Below, piece after piece: positions 26,071 through 36,717 of a DNA stretch of 64,000 nucleotides. Numbering within the stretch: position 1 is the first letter of the stretch; every line of letters starts with the position of its first letter. The notes below the pieces were generated by a model, which saw nothing but the letters and a program-made list of their open reading frames with translations, was not told the DNA's origin and searched no databases. This stretch comes from Kingdonia uniflora (lineage: Eukaryota; Streptophyta; Magnoliopsida; Ranunculales; Circaeasteraceae). The stretch is from the NCBI GenBank assembly GCA_014058105.1, contig JACGCM010001538.1:248001-312000 (forward strand). Reading direction: 5' to 3'. The position numbers were made by a program, and so were the translations under genes.

Positions 26071-26317
26071 TGTTCTGTTGGTTCCAGCCTAAGGTGGGAA
26101 CCCAACTGGGTTAGGGTGTCTCCACTGGACTCCTAACAGACTCATATAAGCTAGGGCTTTATTGGGAGAATTTTACAGAAAGATATTTGTATACTTTCAT
26201 ATTGTAACCTATAACCTCAGGGTTTACTATTAATGAAATTAAGTTCTCTCTTTCTCCTATATACTTAGTGTTGATTTATTGTGTGTGATTGCTCAAGTAG
26301 ATTATGTTGGTATCCAA
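26071..26317 (+). repeat. 3' LTR of the outer copia element
   Basis: It starts TGTTCTGTTGG directly after the purine tract CAAAGGGGAG and ends AATA, where AACA is expected. It aligns through most of its length with 9065-9345 at about 75-80%, with small gaps. It reads in the same direction as the LON-domain gene 340 bp downstream. Confidence 0.8.
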
Positions 26318-26435
26318 TAATTTGTTGGATCTAGAGGAGTACTGAGCGTAGTGAGCACAAGCCCACCAAAGCACCCCAAGCAACATCCAATAAGAGAGTT
26401 CGTCTAAAAGACTAAAAACAAAGTCCAAAGTAACC

Positions 26436-26445
26436 ACCACGTGGT
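26436..26445. promoter_or_regulatory. G-box (ACCACGTGGT) upstream of the LON-domain gene
   Basis: A perfect 10-bp palindrome with the CACGTG core bound by plant bZIP and bHLH factors, 214 bp before the ATG. CT-rich sequence (about 26460-26520), common in plant 5' leaders, follows. Function is inferred from position only. Confidence 0.55.
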
Positions 26446-26658
26446 GTACTTCTATTCCACATCCACAACTCTCTCCATCTCCCCTCTATCCACAATCCCT
26501 CTCTCTCTCTCTCTACTTTCTCCATTTCTAGAGAGAAACACCAAATTTCCCTAATTCTAGAAAGAGAAAACTTCAACTAATACCAAAATTATCCCTAATT
26601 CATCACTCACTCCTCAAAAAACCCACTCCTCTCTACCTTACTCACAACAACAACAATA

Positions 26659-27537
26659 ATGTCTCTTCTTCCCCAAATTGTTCAAACCAGATACACCTTA
26701 AACCCTAATTTCCCAAAATCAAACCCTAATCCCCAAACCCTAATCCCCAAACCCCATCGTCGTAAACCCAAACCCAATCTCAATCTCAATCTCCTCCGTT
26801 GCTCCGCCTCATCATCTCCGGAGAAACACCATAACACGTCAGGACCACCACCGCAATCTGACGACACAATTGAACTCCCACTATTCCCTCTCCCTCTCGT
26901 TCTCTTCCCCGGCACAATCCTTCCCTTACAGATCTTCGAGTTCCGGTACCGGATGATGATGCACACTCTCCTCCAAACCGATCTCCGTTTCGGCATCATC
27001 TACTGCGACTCGTCCACCGGAACCGCCGACGTCGGATGCGTCGGAGAAGTTGTCAAGCACGAGCAACTCGTCGATGACAGGTTTTTCCTCATTTGTAAAG
27101 GGCAAGAAAGGTTTCGAGTCACCAATCTCGTTAGAACGAAACCTTATTTGGTTGCCAATGTGACTTGGTTAGAGGACAGACCCTCTGCCTCGGCCTCGAC
27201 CTCGACCTCGGCGTCGTCCGAGTCGAAGGAAGAGGGTTTTGAGGCATTGGCGAGCGAGGTGGAGACGTATATGAAAGATGTGATTAGGTTGTCGAATAGA
27301 TTGAATGGGAAACCGGAAAAGGAAGCGCAAGATTTGAGGAGGAATTTGTTTCCGACGCCTTTTTCGTTCTTTGTAGGGAGTACGTTTGAAGGTGCGCCGA
27401 GGGAGCAACAGGCATTGTTGGAATTGGAGGATACAGCGGCGAGGTTGAAGAGGGAGAAGGAGACGTTGAGGAATACACTTAATTATTTGACGGCCGCTTC
27501 CGCGGTTAAAGATGTGTTTCCGTCGTCCGCGATGTAA
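26659..27537 (+). CDS. LON N-terminal-domain protein, probably plastid-targeted
   Basis: An intronless 292-residue reading frame. Residues 1 to about 65 are rich in Asn, Pro, Arg, Lys and Ser and poor in acidic residues, as in a chloroplast transit peptide. From residue 72 it shows the LON substrate-binding domain: IELPLFPLPLVLFPGTILPL, then FEFRYR, GCVGEVVKHE and FFLICKGQERFRV. After a Ser-rich spacer (ASASTSTSASS) comes the helical second half (FPTPFSFFVGSTFEGAPREQ, then a helix ending at VKDVF). The AAA+ ATPase and serine protease parts of true LON proteases are absent. The family matches the Arabidopsis proteins At1g19740 and At1g75460, whose role is not well defined. The first ATG is used: it is preceded by AACAACAATA and CT-rich leader. 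A copia LTR ends 340 bp upstream. Confidence 0.92.
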   Translation: MSLLPQIVQTRYTLNPNFPKSNPNPQTLIPKPHRRKPKPNLNLNLLRCSASSSPEKHHNTSGPPPQSDDTIELPLFPLPLVLFPGTILPLQIFEFRYRMMMHTLLQTDLRFGIIYCDSSTGTADVGCVGEVVKHEQLVDDRFFLICKGQERFRVTNLVRTKPYLVANVTWLEDRPSASASTSTSASSESKEEGFEALASEVETYMKDVIRLSNRLNGKPEKEAQDLRRNLFPTPFSFFVGSTFEGAPREQQALLELEDTAARLKREKETLRNTLNYLTAASAVKDVFPSSAM

Positions 27538-28215
27538 TTGAGTGAGAATGCAATGCAATAAGAGTAATGATGATCAAGTACAAATAGGTTATAACTTATG
27601 ATGATATGCTTATTTATGAAGCTTGTACATTTCGAATTTGTAAGATGTTGCGCTTGATTTATATACCTGTTGTTGTCTAGTGTTGGATTACATTGCACCG
27701 AATTGGACTAATGTTATGAAAATACACTTGTTGGGGTATCTGATTGCTTGCGCATTGCAAATTACTCGAGTGTTTGAATGTTCAGGTGTTATGCTGTTCT
27801 TTGTTTTTGGATGGGATGACTTGCTTTGATACTATGATAACTAGGGTCTGTAATTGAGAACTTGGTTGCAGGAATTTATAGGATTACTGTCGTGTATATG
27901 TATCTGAATGTTTCTATATTTGCATTAGTGTTTGTTTGTTTTGACTTTGCAAATTATAAATATAACTAGTTCCATGAAACAGAGCTTAGATTGGATTCAT
28001 GTTTTCTTGAATGATGATTTGCATTTGTGCCAAGTCCAAAATTATACATTTGAGGCTAGCAATTTATGGTTGAATAAATTTAGAATGACTGGCAAAACCA
28101 AGAAATTAGCCTTTGTCCAATTCCAGGAATCCTTATCTATAGCAATAGAATGTTTAATTTTTTAGAGGGAAATGTAGTACTGCAGAAAATTCAGTAAAAG
28201 TAAAAACACACACAT
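27538..28215. other. 3' flank of the LON gene
   Basis: Holds the LON 3' untranslated region (AT-rich, no single clear polyadenylation signal) and intergenic sequence up to the tRNA gene. The open frame at 27932-28165 has no recognisable features. Confidence 0.5.
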
Positions 28216-28287
28216 TCCGTTGCCGGGACTTGAACCCGGGTCTCTCGGGTGAGAGCCGAGTATCCTAACCAACTAGACTACAACGGA
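28216..28287 (-). tRNA. tRNA-Glu (anticodon CTC)
   Basis: A 72-base gene without intron. The acceptor stem pairs TCCGTTG with CAACGGA. The anticodon arm is CTCGG, loop CTCTCAC, CCGAG, giving anticodon CTC. The T arm carries GTTCAAG. The internal promoter boxes are intact: A box TAGTCTAGTTGG and B box GGTTCAAGTCC. On its own strand a T5 run follows the gene within about 15 bases, a normal Pol III terminator, and a CAA lies just upstream as in many plant tRNA genes. No CCA is encoded, as expected in a nucleus. Confidence 0.97.
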
Positions 28288-28529
28288 TTTATTGATGAAT
28301 TACTAAAGTTTTATTTAACTAACTGAATGATATTCAGCTGAGAAGAAGTTAGTTGGGGTCTTTGTTTATTTCCACTTAATCTAACTACACAGCTCTTCTT
28401 CAGACATTTTAAGTAAACAAGTGTTTCTTTTTTCTGTCTAATTAGAGGTTGTTGTCTAAAATACACCCCCCCCTCCCCCCATAACACCATCCCTAACACC
28501 TTCCCACCACCTCCCACCAACAAGAACAA

Positions 28530-28862
28530 ACATATCAACATACATAAGCATTTCAACAAAAAGATAGCAAAAAAACCTGTACATTTTCACATACTTAAGC
28601 ATATCAAAAAGAAAAACATAGCAAAAGAACATGTACATTTTTACATACATAAGCATATCAAGAAAAAGGCATTGCAAAAGAACCTGCACATTTTCACATG
28701 CATAAGCATATCAACCAAATAACAACAACAACAAATACATACCACAAATAGTCTCCAAATGTACTAACAATAACATAGAAATACTACAGATAGTCTCCAA
28801 ATGTACCACCAACAACATAGAAATACAACAAAGAGTCTCCAAATGTACCAACACCAACATAG
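28530..28862. repeat. Two adjacent minisatellites (about 52 bp and 42 bp units)
   Basis: From 28530 to about 28715 the block CATAAGCAT...GTACATTTTCACA recurs with starts at 28542, 28593, 28647 and 28700. From 28741 to 28862 AGTCTCCAAATGTACCAAC...ACATAGAAATAC recurs with starts near 28750, 28792 and 28834. Both lie in the part of the Harbinger-like element left of the Sirevirus. Confidence 0.85.
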
Positions 28863-29040
28863 ATTTAGTTCTAACATAAATCAAAGCCTGAAGAGTGAGA
28901 GAAAGAGACCCACACAAACTACCAAAATTATCTCACATTACTCACATACCTACCAACAGTCAACTGCTAAGGATGGTCGCCAAGAACTTCACCTTCAGGT
29001 TAATGGTCAACTTCGTGAAAGGTCCCCTATAGGTTGGACT

Positions 29041-30031
29041 TGAAATTCTATGTGCTCGTAATTAATGTATTTTGAGAAAATAGGTCAAAACAATTCCTAT
29101 CAATCAATAGTCTAAGGTTAAACATAAATAATCAAAAGCAAATACACGGAATTAAAGGACACAAGCAAATGTTCACCCTGTGGAAACTCCTTACTCAGGA
29201 GAAAAACCACAGGTCGTTGTCGAGGATCACGACAACCAAAAGTATCACTAATCAAAAAGATTTATACTGAATTACACTTACAGCTTTAATAATCTAGTCT
29301 CAAGATTATCACTCTTCTGACTAAAGCTTCGCGCTCCATCTTCTTCTTGTTCTCACAACAACTCTTCTTGATCTCTCACCAAGAAACTTCTTTTATTCTC
29401 ACAACAGCCCGTCTTGATGTCTCACCAAGAAACTTCTTTCAGAATCGTTCTTGAGCAAATAATTGAGAAGTCTTTGAAACCCTAACTCAACATCAATCTA
29501 AAGATTAAAAGATGATTTATTGATCTTGAGTTCTTCTCACTCAATGATAAAGTCTTTTTGGAGCCTTTAGAAAGAAAAACCTTTTGGCCAAGAAAAGAGC
29601 GAGAGAGAAAAAAAAACTAGTGTTTCTTTAAATAGTAGTTCTATTTCTCCCGATATTCGTTCAAACAATACCAAAAGTCGTTCGAACGAATCACGTCTAA
29701 TTTGGTCAAAAACCCTAGAAATTTTACATCTCGTTCGAACGAAAAGAAGTCTCGTTCGAACGATAATTGTATGTGGGCCAAATTCCAGGGGACTTGACAC
29801 TTCGTTCAAACGATAAGAAAACTCGTTCGAACGACAATTGCATATGAGCCAAATTCCAGGGGACTTGTCACTTCGTTCAAACAACAAGAAAATTAGTTCG
29901 AACAAAAAAATAGAGAAAGACTCCTTCCTTTTATCAGAGAGTAATACTTACCTTATGTCCAATGATCTGTGTCTTCGACTAAAACAGCTAGAAACTCCAT
30001 AAACACAAAATGAGACAAATAAAAATTTTCA
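29041..30031 (-). repeat. 3' LTR of the Sirevirus (left copy)
   Basis: 991 bp, paired with 38619-39609. It contains about eight sites around the palindrome CGTTCGAACG (29640-29905) set in a partly duplicated block of about 70 bp with ACAATTG(T/C)AT and CCAAATTCCAGGGGACTTG. Confidence 0.95.
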
Positions 30032-30045
30032 ATCTCCCCCTTTGG
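30032..30045 (-). other. Polypurine tract of the Sirevirus
   Basis: On the minus strand CCAAAGGGGGAGAT lies immediately before the 3' LTR. This tract primes plus-strand DNA synthesis in LTR retroelements. Confidence 0.9.
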
Positions 30046-30502
30046 TTCATTTCGTGACAAATAAAAACTAGGACAGCCACCACCCCTTCCTTAAATAGGT
30101 TCAATCTCTGGACCTATTCTATGGATAATATCTTCTTACTAAATATCTGTACACTCAGCAAACTCGTTTATAATATATGTGGTAAAAATAAAACTTAGAA
30201 AATATGCACATATACAAAAAGAAATAAATCACAAATGGAGACATCCAAAGAAGCATATGCAAACCAGATAAGTAGATGCATCTCTCCATTGTCACAGAAG
30301 AAATAATCAAGCAACTATAAACCAAATATCTCAAAGAAAAGTAATTAGAGACAACTGATAATTATATTAACAAAAGATAGTACTAGCGTACAGGCAGAGT
30401 AAGAACAGAGATTCCTACCTCACAAACGCTCAAAACATTAAAAATAATAACAGTCTCAAGGAAGAAATAGACTAAAGAAAACAAAAAAACATAGAGGAAC
30501 AG

Positions 30503-31678
30503 TCACAGCTCTGCAGACTTAGACTCGTAATCACCCTCCTCTGTCTCCTGACCCGAATGACGACTCTGAACTGTTGTCTCAATAGACCCCAGTCGACTCT
30601 CTATAGTCACCAGACGTATCTCCATAGTGCCCATCCTGGTCGACATCAACTGAAGCATGTTCCCAATACTCTGAAGAGAAAACACCTCCTGAGGCGCCTG
30701 AGCGACCGAGCTAGAAGTACCAATGTGCTGATCTGGAGGGGATGTCTCCGAAGGTAGCACATGAGGAAGATGAGAGGACCTCTTATTGTAATTGCTCGAA
30801 TCCAATCGGTCTGTCTTGGTATCTTCAGGTTCAGTTAAAGTCACCGCGTAGCCAGCATCAGTAAGGAGCGTTGTAATCAGTCTAGCAAACGGTAGAGAAC
30901 TCCAGGTCGTTGTTTTGGAGCTAGCCTCAAGCATCTCCTCAATGATGATGTTAGGAAGATCAATCTCTATATCATTTTTTAAGGCATAAAGAAAAACCTT
31001 CATCCACTTAGACAATTCATTCTTTTGGAACCGCGGGATGATATTCGTAATAGCAATGTTATGTACGATACGAGACTCATTATCTAACATTCTGCGAGAT
31101 ACAATACCCGATCCAGTATACAACCTACTCTGAGCCGTGATATCAATCACCATATCTCAAAACTCAGGAAGAATAGGCTCCTCCTCATCCTCACCGTCAA
31201 CAAACCCACCCCTAGAATTAGCAACCGGCCAAGGAAAGAATGTCGGTGGCCAAATACACCGTGGAAAAGCGATATGCTGAGAAGGAGTGAAACCCAAAAT
31301 ATCATAGATTCTCTCCCTGGTAATAAGGTACTCAGTGCCATCAAGAGTTACTCGAAAATAGCGATTGGACATGTTCCGGGTGGGCACAAGTGTTATGATA
31401 GAATAAAAGAGGCGTACAATCCGCGGATATACTTTTCCCGTAGGAGTCAAAATCTTAGACCAATGTTTAGCTCAAAATTTTCCAAACACCCGAGCAAAAT
31501 CTTCATTCACTGCAGAGATACTCTTTATGTCCACCATCTGCTCCCTCACAATTGGGCGATCTCTAAAACCCTTCTCAGTGGCCCAAAACTTAGGGTTTTC
31601 ACCAACCCTCTGACCATCAAGGATAACGGAATCGTCCACTCGCGACCTCTTGTTGACGCCCCTTACCCTAGGTGCCAT
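30503..31678 (-). pseudogene. Extra 3' ORF: 'putative plant transposon protein' domain
   Basis: One reading frame of about 391 sense codons runs in element sense, broken only by two TGA codons, at 31472-31474 and 31157-31159. Both follow TTT and both fit a CGA to TGA change. The middle shows YPRIVRLFY, YFRVTLDGTEYLITRERIYDILGF, then SRIVHNIAITNIIPR, IIIEEMLEASSKT and LPFARLITTLLTDAG. That is the pattern of the plant 'putative plant transposon protein' domain (I believe Pfam Transposase_32). The C terminus has a short heptad-like segment (MGTMEIRLVTIESRLGSIE). It occupies the position of the env-like gene of Sireviruses, but I see no membrane segments or signal peptide. Function unknown. Confidence 0.75.
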
Positions 31679-33670
31679 TTAGAGAACAATAAAAGGATTG
31701 AAACTCTTGTTCAGAAGAAAAACCCCAACCCAATATCAAACACCAAAACCTGTCTTTCAACCACCTGCAAGAAAGAACCACCTCTTCCCCAAACTCAATC
31801 AACACAAGTGAGCAGGGGAACCCAAAATAATACAAGCACCCACAATACAATCCACCACCCTCAAACAAACCAATTACCAATTTTATCCGAAGTACAATTT
31901 CACAAATCACAACTCAATCATTCCCAAGCACAGTAGAATCACAAGCATAAATACAATGAAATACTGATAGAAGAACAATTAAATCACAAACCAACCTTGA
32001 ATTCGAGGAAGAACCGCAATGTGAAGAACCCTAGGTCAAATCTGTCAACTGCTTAGAATCAAGATCCAAAATTGAAAACCCAAACTCTGAAATAGTGATG
32101 TTGGAGAGTAGAGGGAAGATCAAGAGAGAGGAAATTTGAAGTTCCAACAAGAATTCAAGAGAGAGAAAGAGAGGGTGGAGAGAAATTGTAGTTTGGAGCG
32201 AGTATGAGAAATTTGAAAACTGAACAGACGCAGTGGTTTTATACAACCCGCTCGAAAGTCGTTCGAACAACTCGATTGTTCGTTCGAACGAGAATAAAAT
32301 AACTGAATATGAAAAAGGATGAACTAAAGCAAATACTCTCCTTAAAACATCAGGTTGCCACCGACAAACACAGAAAATAACAACGATAGGACACAGACAC
32401 ACTCCCCCTCAAATCCTGCAGAGCCAAATCTGTAAGCATATGAAATACACAGTATAGAAAAAAATTATTGAGATATAAACGAAATAATGCAAAAGAACTC
32501 GGTGTGTGTGTGTGTGTGGTCCAAACAAATACCTGACAAATAAGTATAAGAAGAGCATTATATTGGGCATATGAGTCAACTTAGGCCTCTCATGGTTGGT
32601 CACTCAAAATCACTGAGAATTTACTAGATATCACTCTAAGGACATGAATATGAGTAAATAAAGTAAAAATTTATGATCCAAGAAAGCAGCGCTATTGTAC
32701 TGAAGATCCCATGAAAGAAATATCAATTGTGTTTGGTGGTGTCAAGTTAAATACCATAGACTTTCAAACTATCATCTCCACTAAATTGATTGTATCAAGC
32801 TTAAAATCGACTAGGTCTTTTAAGGTAATTATTAAGGCAAAGTAGGCTAGTGAGGAAATAGGTGTTTTGCTGGCATTCTGAGGACAAAAAATAACTTCCA
32901 CCTCCATTGTGGAAATCAAAACTCCTCCATTGTTAAAATCAAAACTCCTTTATTGTTGTTCTTAACAATGCTACTCGTTCCCTCCTTTTTTGTTTTTTTT
33001 TTTAACAAGACATTCTCCCAACCACACTCAACCACACATTCTTCTTCAAATTTTCTCACTTTGAGTCCTCAGAACAAGGGTTTAAACAAGAATTTGGCGA
33101 ATACAAAGAAAAGGCTTATTTTATGCTCAACGGGTAGCAAGTGAATACATGATTAAGGTTAAAAATTGAAAGGCCAAAACAGGTTCAACAATGAAAATGC
33201 CTAGAATCATATCCTAAGGCTTATACAATTTCTTATTTTGCCTCGAATCAAGTAAAGGTTCAACAAAGAAAAGGTTCTAGTATTTTAACTTGAATTTTAT
33301 GTCACCACCAACAATCGACTAATGCAGAAAATAATGAGATCAGAAACAAAGAGAGATTTTGCTCGAAAGAATTTATTTAATAACACTCAACGCTAGAACA
33401 AAAGGTTAAATCCTCACATAATTTGAGGTAATTAAGTCTCTGCATATACCCTCAAGATTTCTACCTACACCTAGAATCAGGGACAGGTGAACTTTGTGAA
33501 GAATAAGTAAAACCAAGAACTTAAGCATTAAATGAGTATATATCATATAAATAATTTCTATACATGCATATGCAATGCAATTATAGACTAAGCTCAAAGG
33601 AAAAAATAGGGAAGATAGTACCTGACAATGTCCACAGGACCTATACCAGCACTAGAAAGTCCTGAGAGAT
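31679..33670. other. Non-coding spacer of the Sirevirus between pol and the extra ORF
   Basis: About 2 kb without a convincing reading frame on either strand. It contains a GT repeat at about 32500-32517 and two more TTCGAA-palindrome sites (about 32254 and 32279) like those in the LTRs. Long spacers after pol are usual in Sireviruses. Confidence 0.55.
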
Positions 33671-36613
33671 CTAGGAAATGGAACAAACACCAATAGCGCA
33701 TAGAAGATTTTTAAAAAGAATAACGTCCAAAGGCTTGGTGAAGAGATCAGCAAGTTGATTCTCCGTACAGACATACTCCACAATAACAATATTCTTCTCA
33801 ACAAGGTCTCGAATGAAGTGAAATTGAATGTCAATGTGCTTGGTCCTCGAATGTTGTTCAGGATTTTTGGAAATGTTGATTGCACTGGTATTATCACAAT
33901 AATGTGACATCACTCCCTGATTCACCCTATAGTCATGTAACATTTGCTTCATCCAAAATAGTTGTGTACTACAACTTCCCGCCGCAATGTACTCTGCCTC
34001 TGCAGTAGACTGTGAAATGTAGTTCTGTTTTTTACTTTGCCATGCAACGAGATTGTTCCCAATGTAGTAACATCACCCAGAAGTACTCTTCCTTTCATCA
34101 AAATTTCTAGCCCAGTTAGCATCTGAGTATCCAATAATATCTGATGTAGTGTCTCGAGTATACCACAAACCAAATTCACAAGTCCCAGACACATATCGAA
34201 TAATCCATTTAACAGCATGTAAATGAGACTCCTTAGGACTTGCCTGATAACGTGCACATATGCAAACACTGAACGCGATGTCTGGGCGACTAACTGTAAG
34301 ATACAACAAGCTTCCTATCATGCTCCTATACACCTTCTGATCCACATCAGTACCTGCAGAGTCTTTACTCAATTTTGTGGTAGTGCTCATTAGCGTCCGG
34401 GCATGTTTTAAAGAATTAAGACCAAACTTTTTGACAATATCTTTGGCATATTTAGATTGAGAAACAAAAATGTCATCTTCCCGTTGCTTAATTTGAAGAC
34501 CTAAGAAGTAGGTTAATTCTCCAACCATGCTCATCTCAAATTCCCTTCCCATTAACTCACCGAATGCTTTGACACGAGAGTTTAACATTGAGCCAAAAAC
34601 AATATCATCCACATACACTTGTGCAATAAGAATTTCATCACCTTCCCGCTGAATAAACAATGTTTTATCAACTCCCCCTCGAATGAACCCCTTTTCAAGT
34701 AAAAAGTTTGAGAGTCTATCATACCAAGCTCGAAGAGCTTGTTTTAGGCCATAAAGTACTTTCTTCAAACGGTAAACATGCTCCGGATGATGGGGATCTT
34801 CAAATCCCTTTGGTTGAGCTACATATACCTCTTCCTCAAGTAGCCCATTTAAGAACGCATTTTTCACATCCATCTGATAAAGTTTGAATTTTTTGTGACA
34901 CGCAAACGCCAAAAGCATTTGAATAGATTCAAGTCTAGTGGTGGGAGCAAAAGTTTCTTCTACATCCACCCCTTTTATTTGGTTATATCCCTGAGCTACT
35001 AACCTTGCTTTGTTCCGGACAACATCACCGTTCTCATCGAACTTGTTCTTGTAAATCTGCTTAGTGCCAATAATATTAGTATTTGTCGGTCGCTTGAATT
35101 CATTAAGTTCATCTTGCATGGCGTTAATCCAATATTTATCAGATAAAACATCTTTGACGTTGGTTGGTTCAGTGAAGGATACATAACACACACTCTTCAC
35201 TGTCTCATATAACGTAGAACAATGATATCCCACACATCTAGCTGACTCATGAAGTGTAGAACACTCATAATCATCAAGGTACCTAGGAGCACCACAATTC
35301 CGAGGAGGATTAGTACGAACAGTATCATTTGGTACTAAAATCTCCCCAGAAGATGTTGGAATAGTTTCAGCAGGAGGTTCTTCTTGAACATCTTGTGTCA
35401 CACTAGATGAGGTTGGTAGGGAATCTTCTTGAACATTACTATCTCTATCATCTGTTTGTCCAAGAACCGCTGAGTCATCAACTACCACATTAATTGGTTC
35501 CATGACCATTTTGTGCTTCAAGTTGTACACACGATAAGCTCTACTGTTTGTGGCATATCCCAGTAAAATACTTTCATCGCTTCGAGCATCAAATTTTCCA
35601 ATGTTCTCCCGATCACAAGTAATATAGCACTTACTTCCAAACACACGAAAGTATTTCAAGTTTAACTTTTTTCCAAACCAGAGTTCATAAGGCGTATTAA
35701 GCGTAAGAGGACACAGATAAACCCTGCTGATTATGTGACAAGAGGTATGAATAGCTTCTCCCCAAAAGTGACTAGGGACATTTTTTCCATAAAGTAAAAC
35801 TCGCCCCATTTCCTGTAGGACTCGGTTCTTTCGTTCAGCTACTCCGTTCTGTTGTGGTGTGTTTGGTGCTAAAAATTCATGTTTGATTTCATTCGCCTTA
35901 CAGTACTCTATCACATCACTGTCCTTGAACTCACCTCCATGATCGCTACGAATTATGTCAATAGAATAATCCTTCTCATTCTGTATTCGCAGAGCTATGG
36001 CATGAAATTCTTTAAATGTGTTTGACTTCTGCCTTAACAGAGCGATCCACTCCAGAACTCGTGTAGTAGCAATGTTGGTAGATTTTTTGTGCGGACTCTT
36101 GGTTTGCTTTCCAATTTGACATGGTCCACACACTGCATCGGTTAGCTTGCTTAGTTTCAGAACACCTCAAACTATTTCCTTACTCGTAATCTTCGCCAGA
36201 TCACTGAAATTCACATGTCCTAACCATTGGTGCCAAAGTTCCACATCGCTTATCTTAGCAACTTTACATGATATCTCCTTTTGTGATACAGCATAGCAGT
36301 TGTCCGAAGTTCTATCCGCAGTTACAATGCATTTCCCGGTATTATCAAAAACACGACACATTTTCTTGTCAAATGTTACTGTATTGCCCGCATCACATAG
36401 GTGACTCACACTCAGAAGGTTTACAGTGAGTCCCTTGACATAAAGTACATTATCGACTACCGGGCATCCAATTCCTTCTACACTCCCCTTTCCCACAATC
36501 TTTCCACTCATTTCTCCTCCAAAGTAGCATCACCTCCTTGATTATCTATGACATTATTCAGACGTGTAACATCTCCTATCATGTGTCGAGAACATCCTTT
36601 ATCTACGTACCAC
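33671..36613 (-). pseudogene. Sirevirus pol: protease, integrase, RT, RNase H
   Basis: Protease remnant at 36613-36581 reads VDKGCSRHM where the family has DSG, so the catalytic triad is altered. A lost base near 36520 then shifts the frame. From 36511 one frame runs to 33671, with TGA at 36167-36169 (fits CGA to TGA) and at 34073-34075. Domains: pre-integrase zinc region (ELWHQWLGHVN ... CGPCQIGKQ); integrase with RSDHGGEF and NGVAERKNR, but an in-frame deletion between TTRVLEW and IALLRQK has removed the segment with the first catalytic Asp; RT from about 35110 to 34450 with intact YVDD; RNase H ending in NQLADLFTKPL. These enzymes copy and insert the element. This copy's protease and integrase should be inactive. 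Confidence 0.93.
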
Positions 36614-36717
36614 TGTATAGAGTTAAATGCATTTAGAGCCATTACTGCAACATTGGACCTTAATTATGGTAAAAGGCCTTTCTTCTGAACCCAAATAAAT
36701 CTCACTTTCTTTCTTTC

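Larger units (their letters stand above)
9065..26317 (+). mobile_element. Decayed Ty1/copia retrotransposon split by a gypsy element
   Basis: LTR-like ends of 281 bp (9065-9345) and 247 bp (26071-26317) flank copia coding remnants on the plus strand: integrase at about 12.6-13.63 kb and the end of RT plus RNase H at 24.8-25.8 kb. A Tat-type gypsy element lies between them. The 5' LTR is followed directly by CGTTATCAGCATCGAG, a primer-binding-site type common in plant copia elements; the 3' LTR is preceded by a purine tract (AAAGGGGAG, 26062-26070). The LTRs are only about 75-80% identical by eye, and the flanks (TAAAC and ATTTG) are not a target duplication. So this is an old element, or a recombinant of two copies. 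Most of the RT core is missing. Confidence 0.75.

Noticed and set aside
27169..27558. 129-codon Arg-rich frame antisense to the LON gene
   Set aside because: It is a shadow of the GC-richer LON coding sequence, with no start context or family match.
28336..28402. Short inverted repeat (CTGAGAAGAAG...CTTCTTCAG) as a MITE
   Set aside because: Too short and without a target duplication; it overlaps the end of the Harbinger-like element, which explains it better.
28530..28862. CRISPR-like regular repeats
   Set aside because: Units of 42 and 52 bp are contiguous tandem repeats without unique spacers, in a plant genome.
32031..32402. 123-codon minus-strand frame in the Sirevirus spacer as another gene
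   Set aside because: No domain and a skewed composition; it looks like a chance frame in the spacer.
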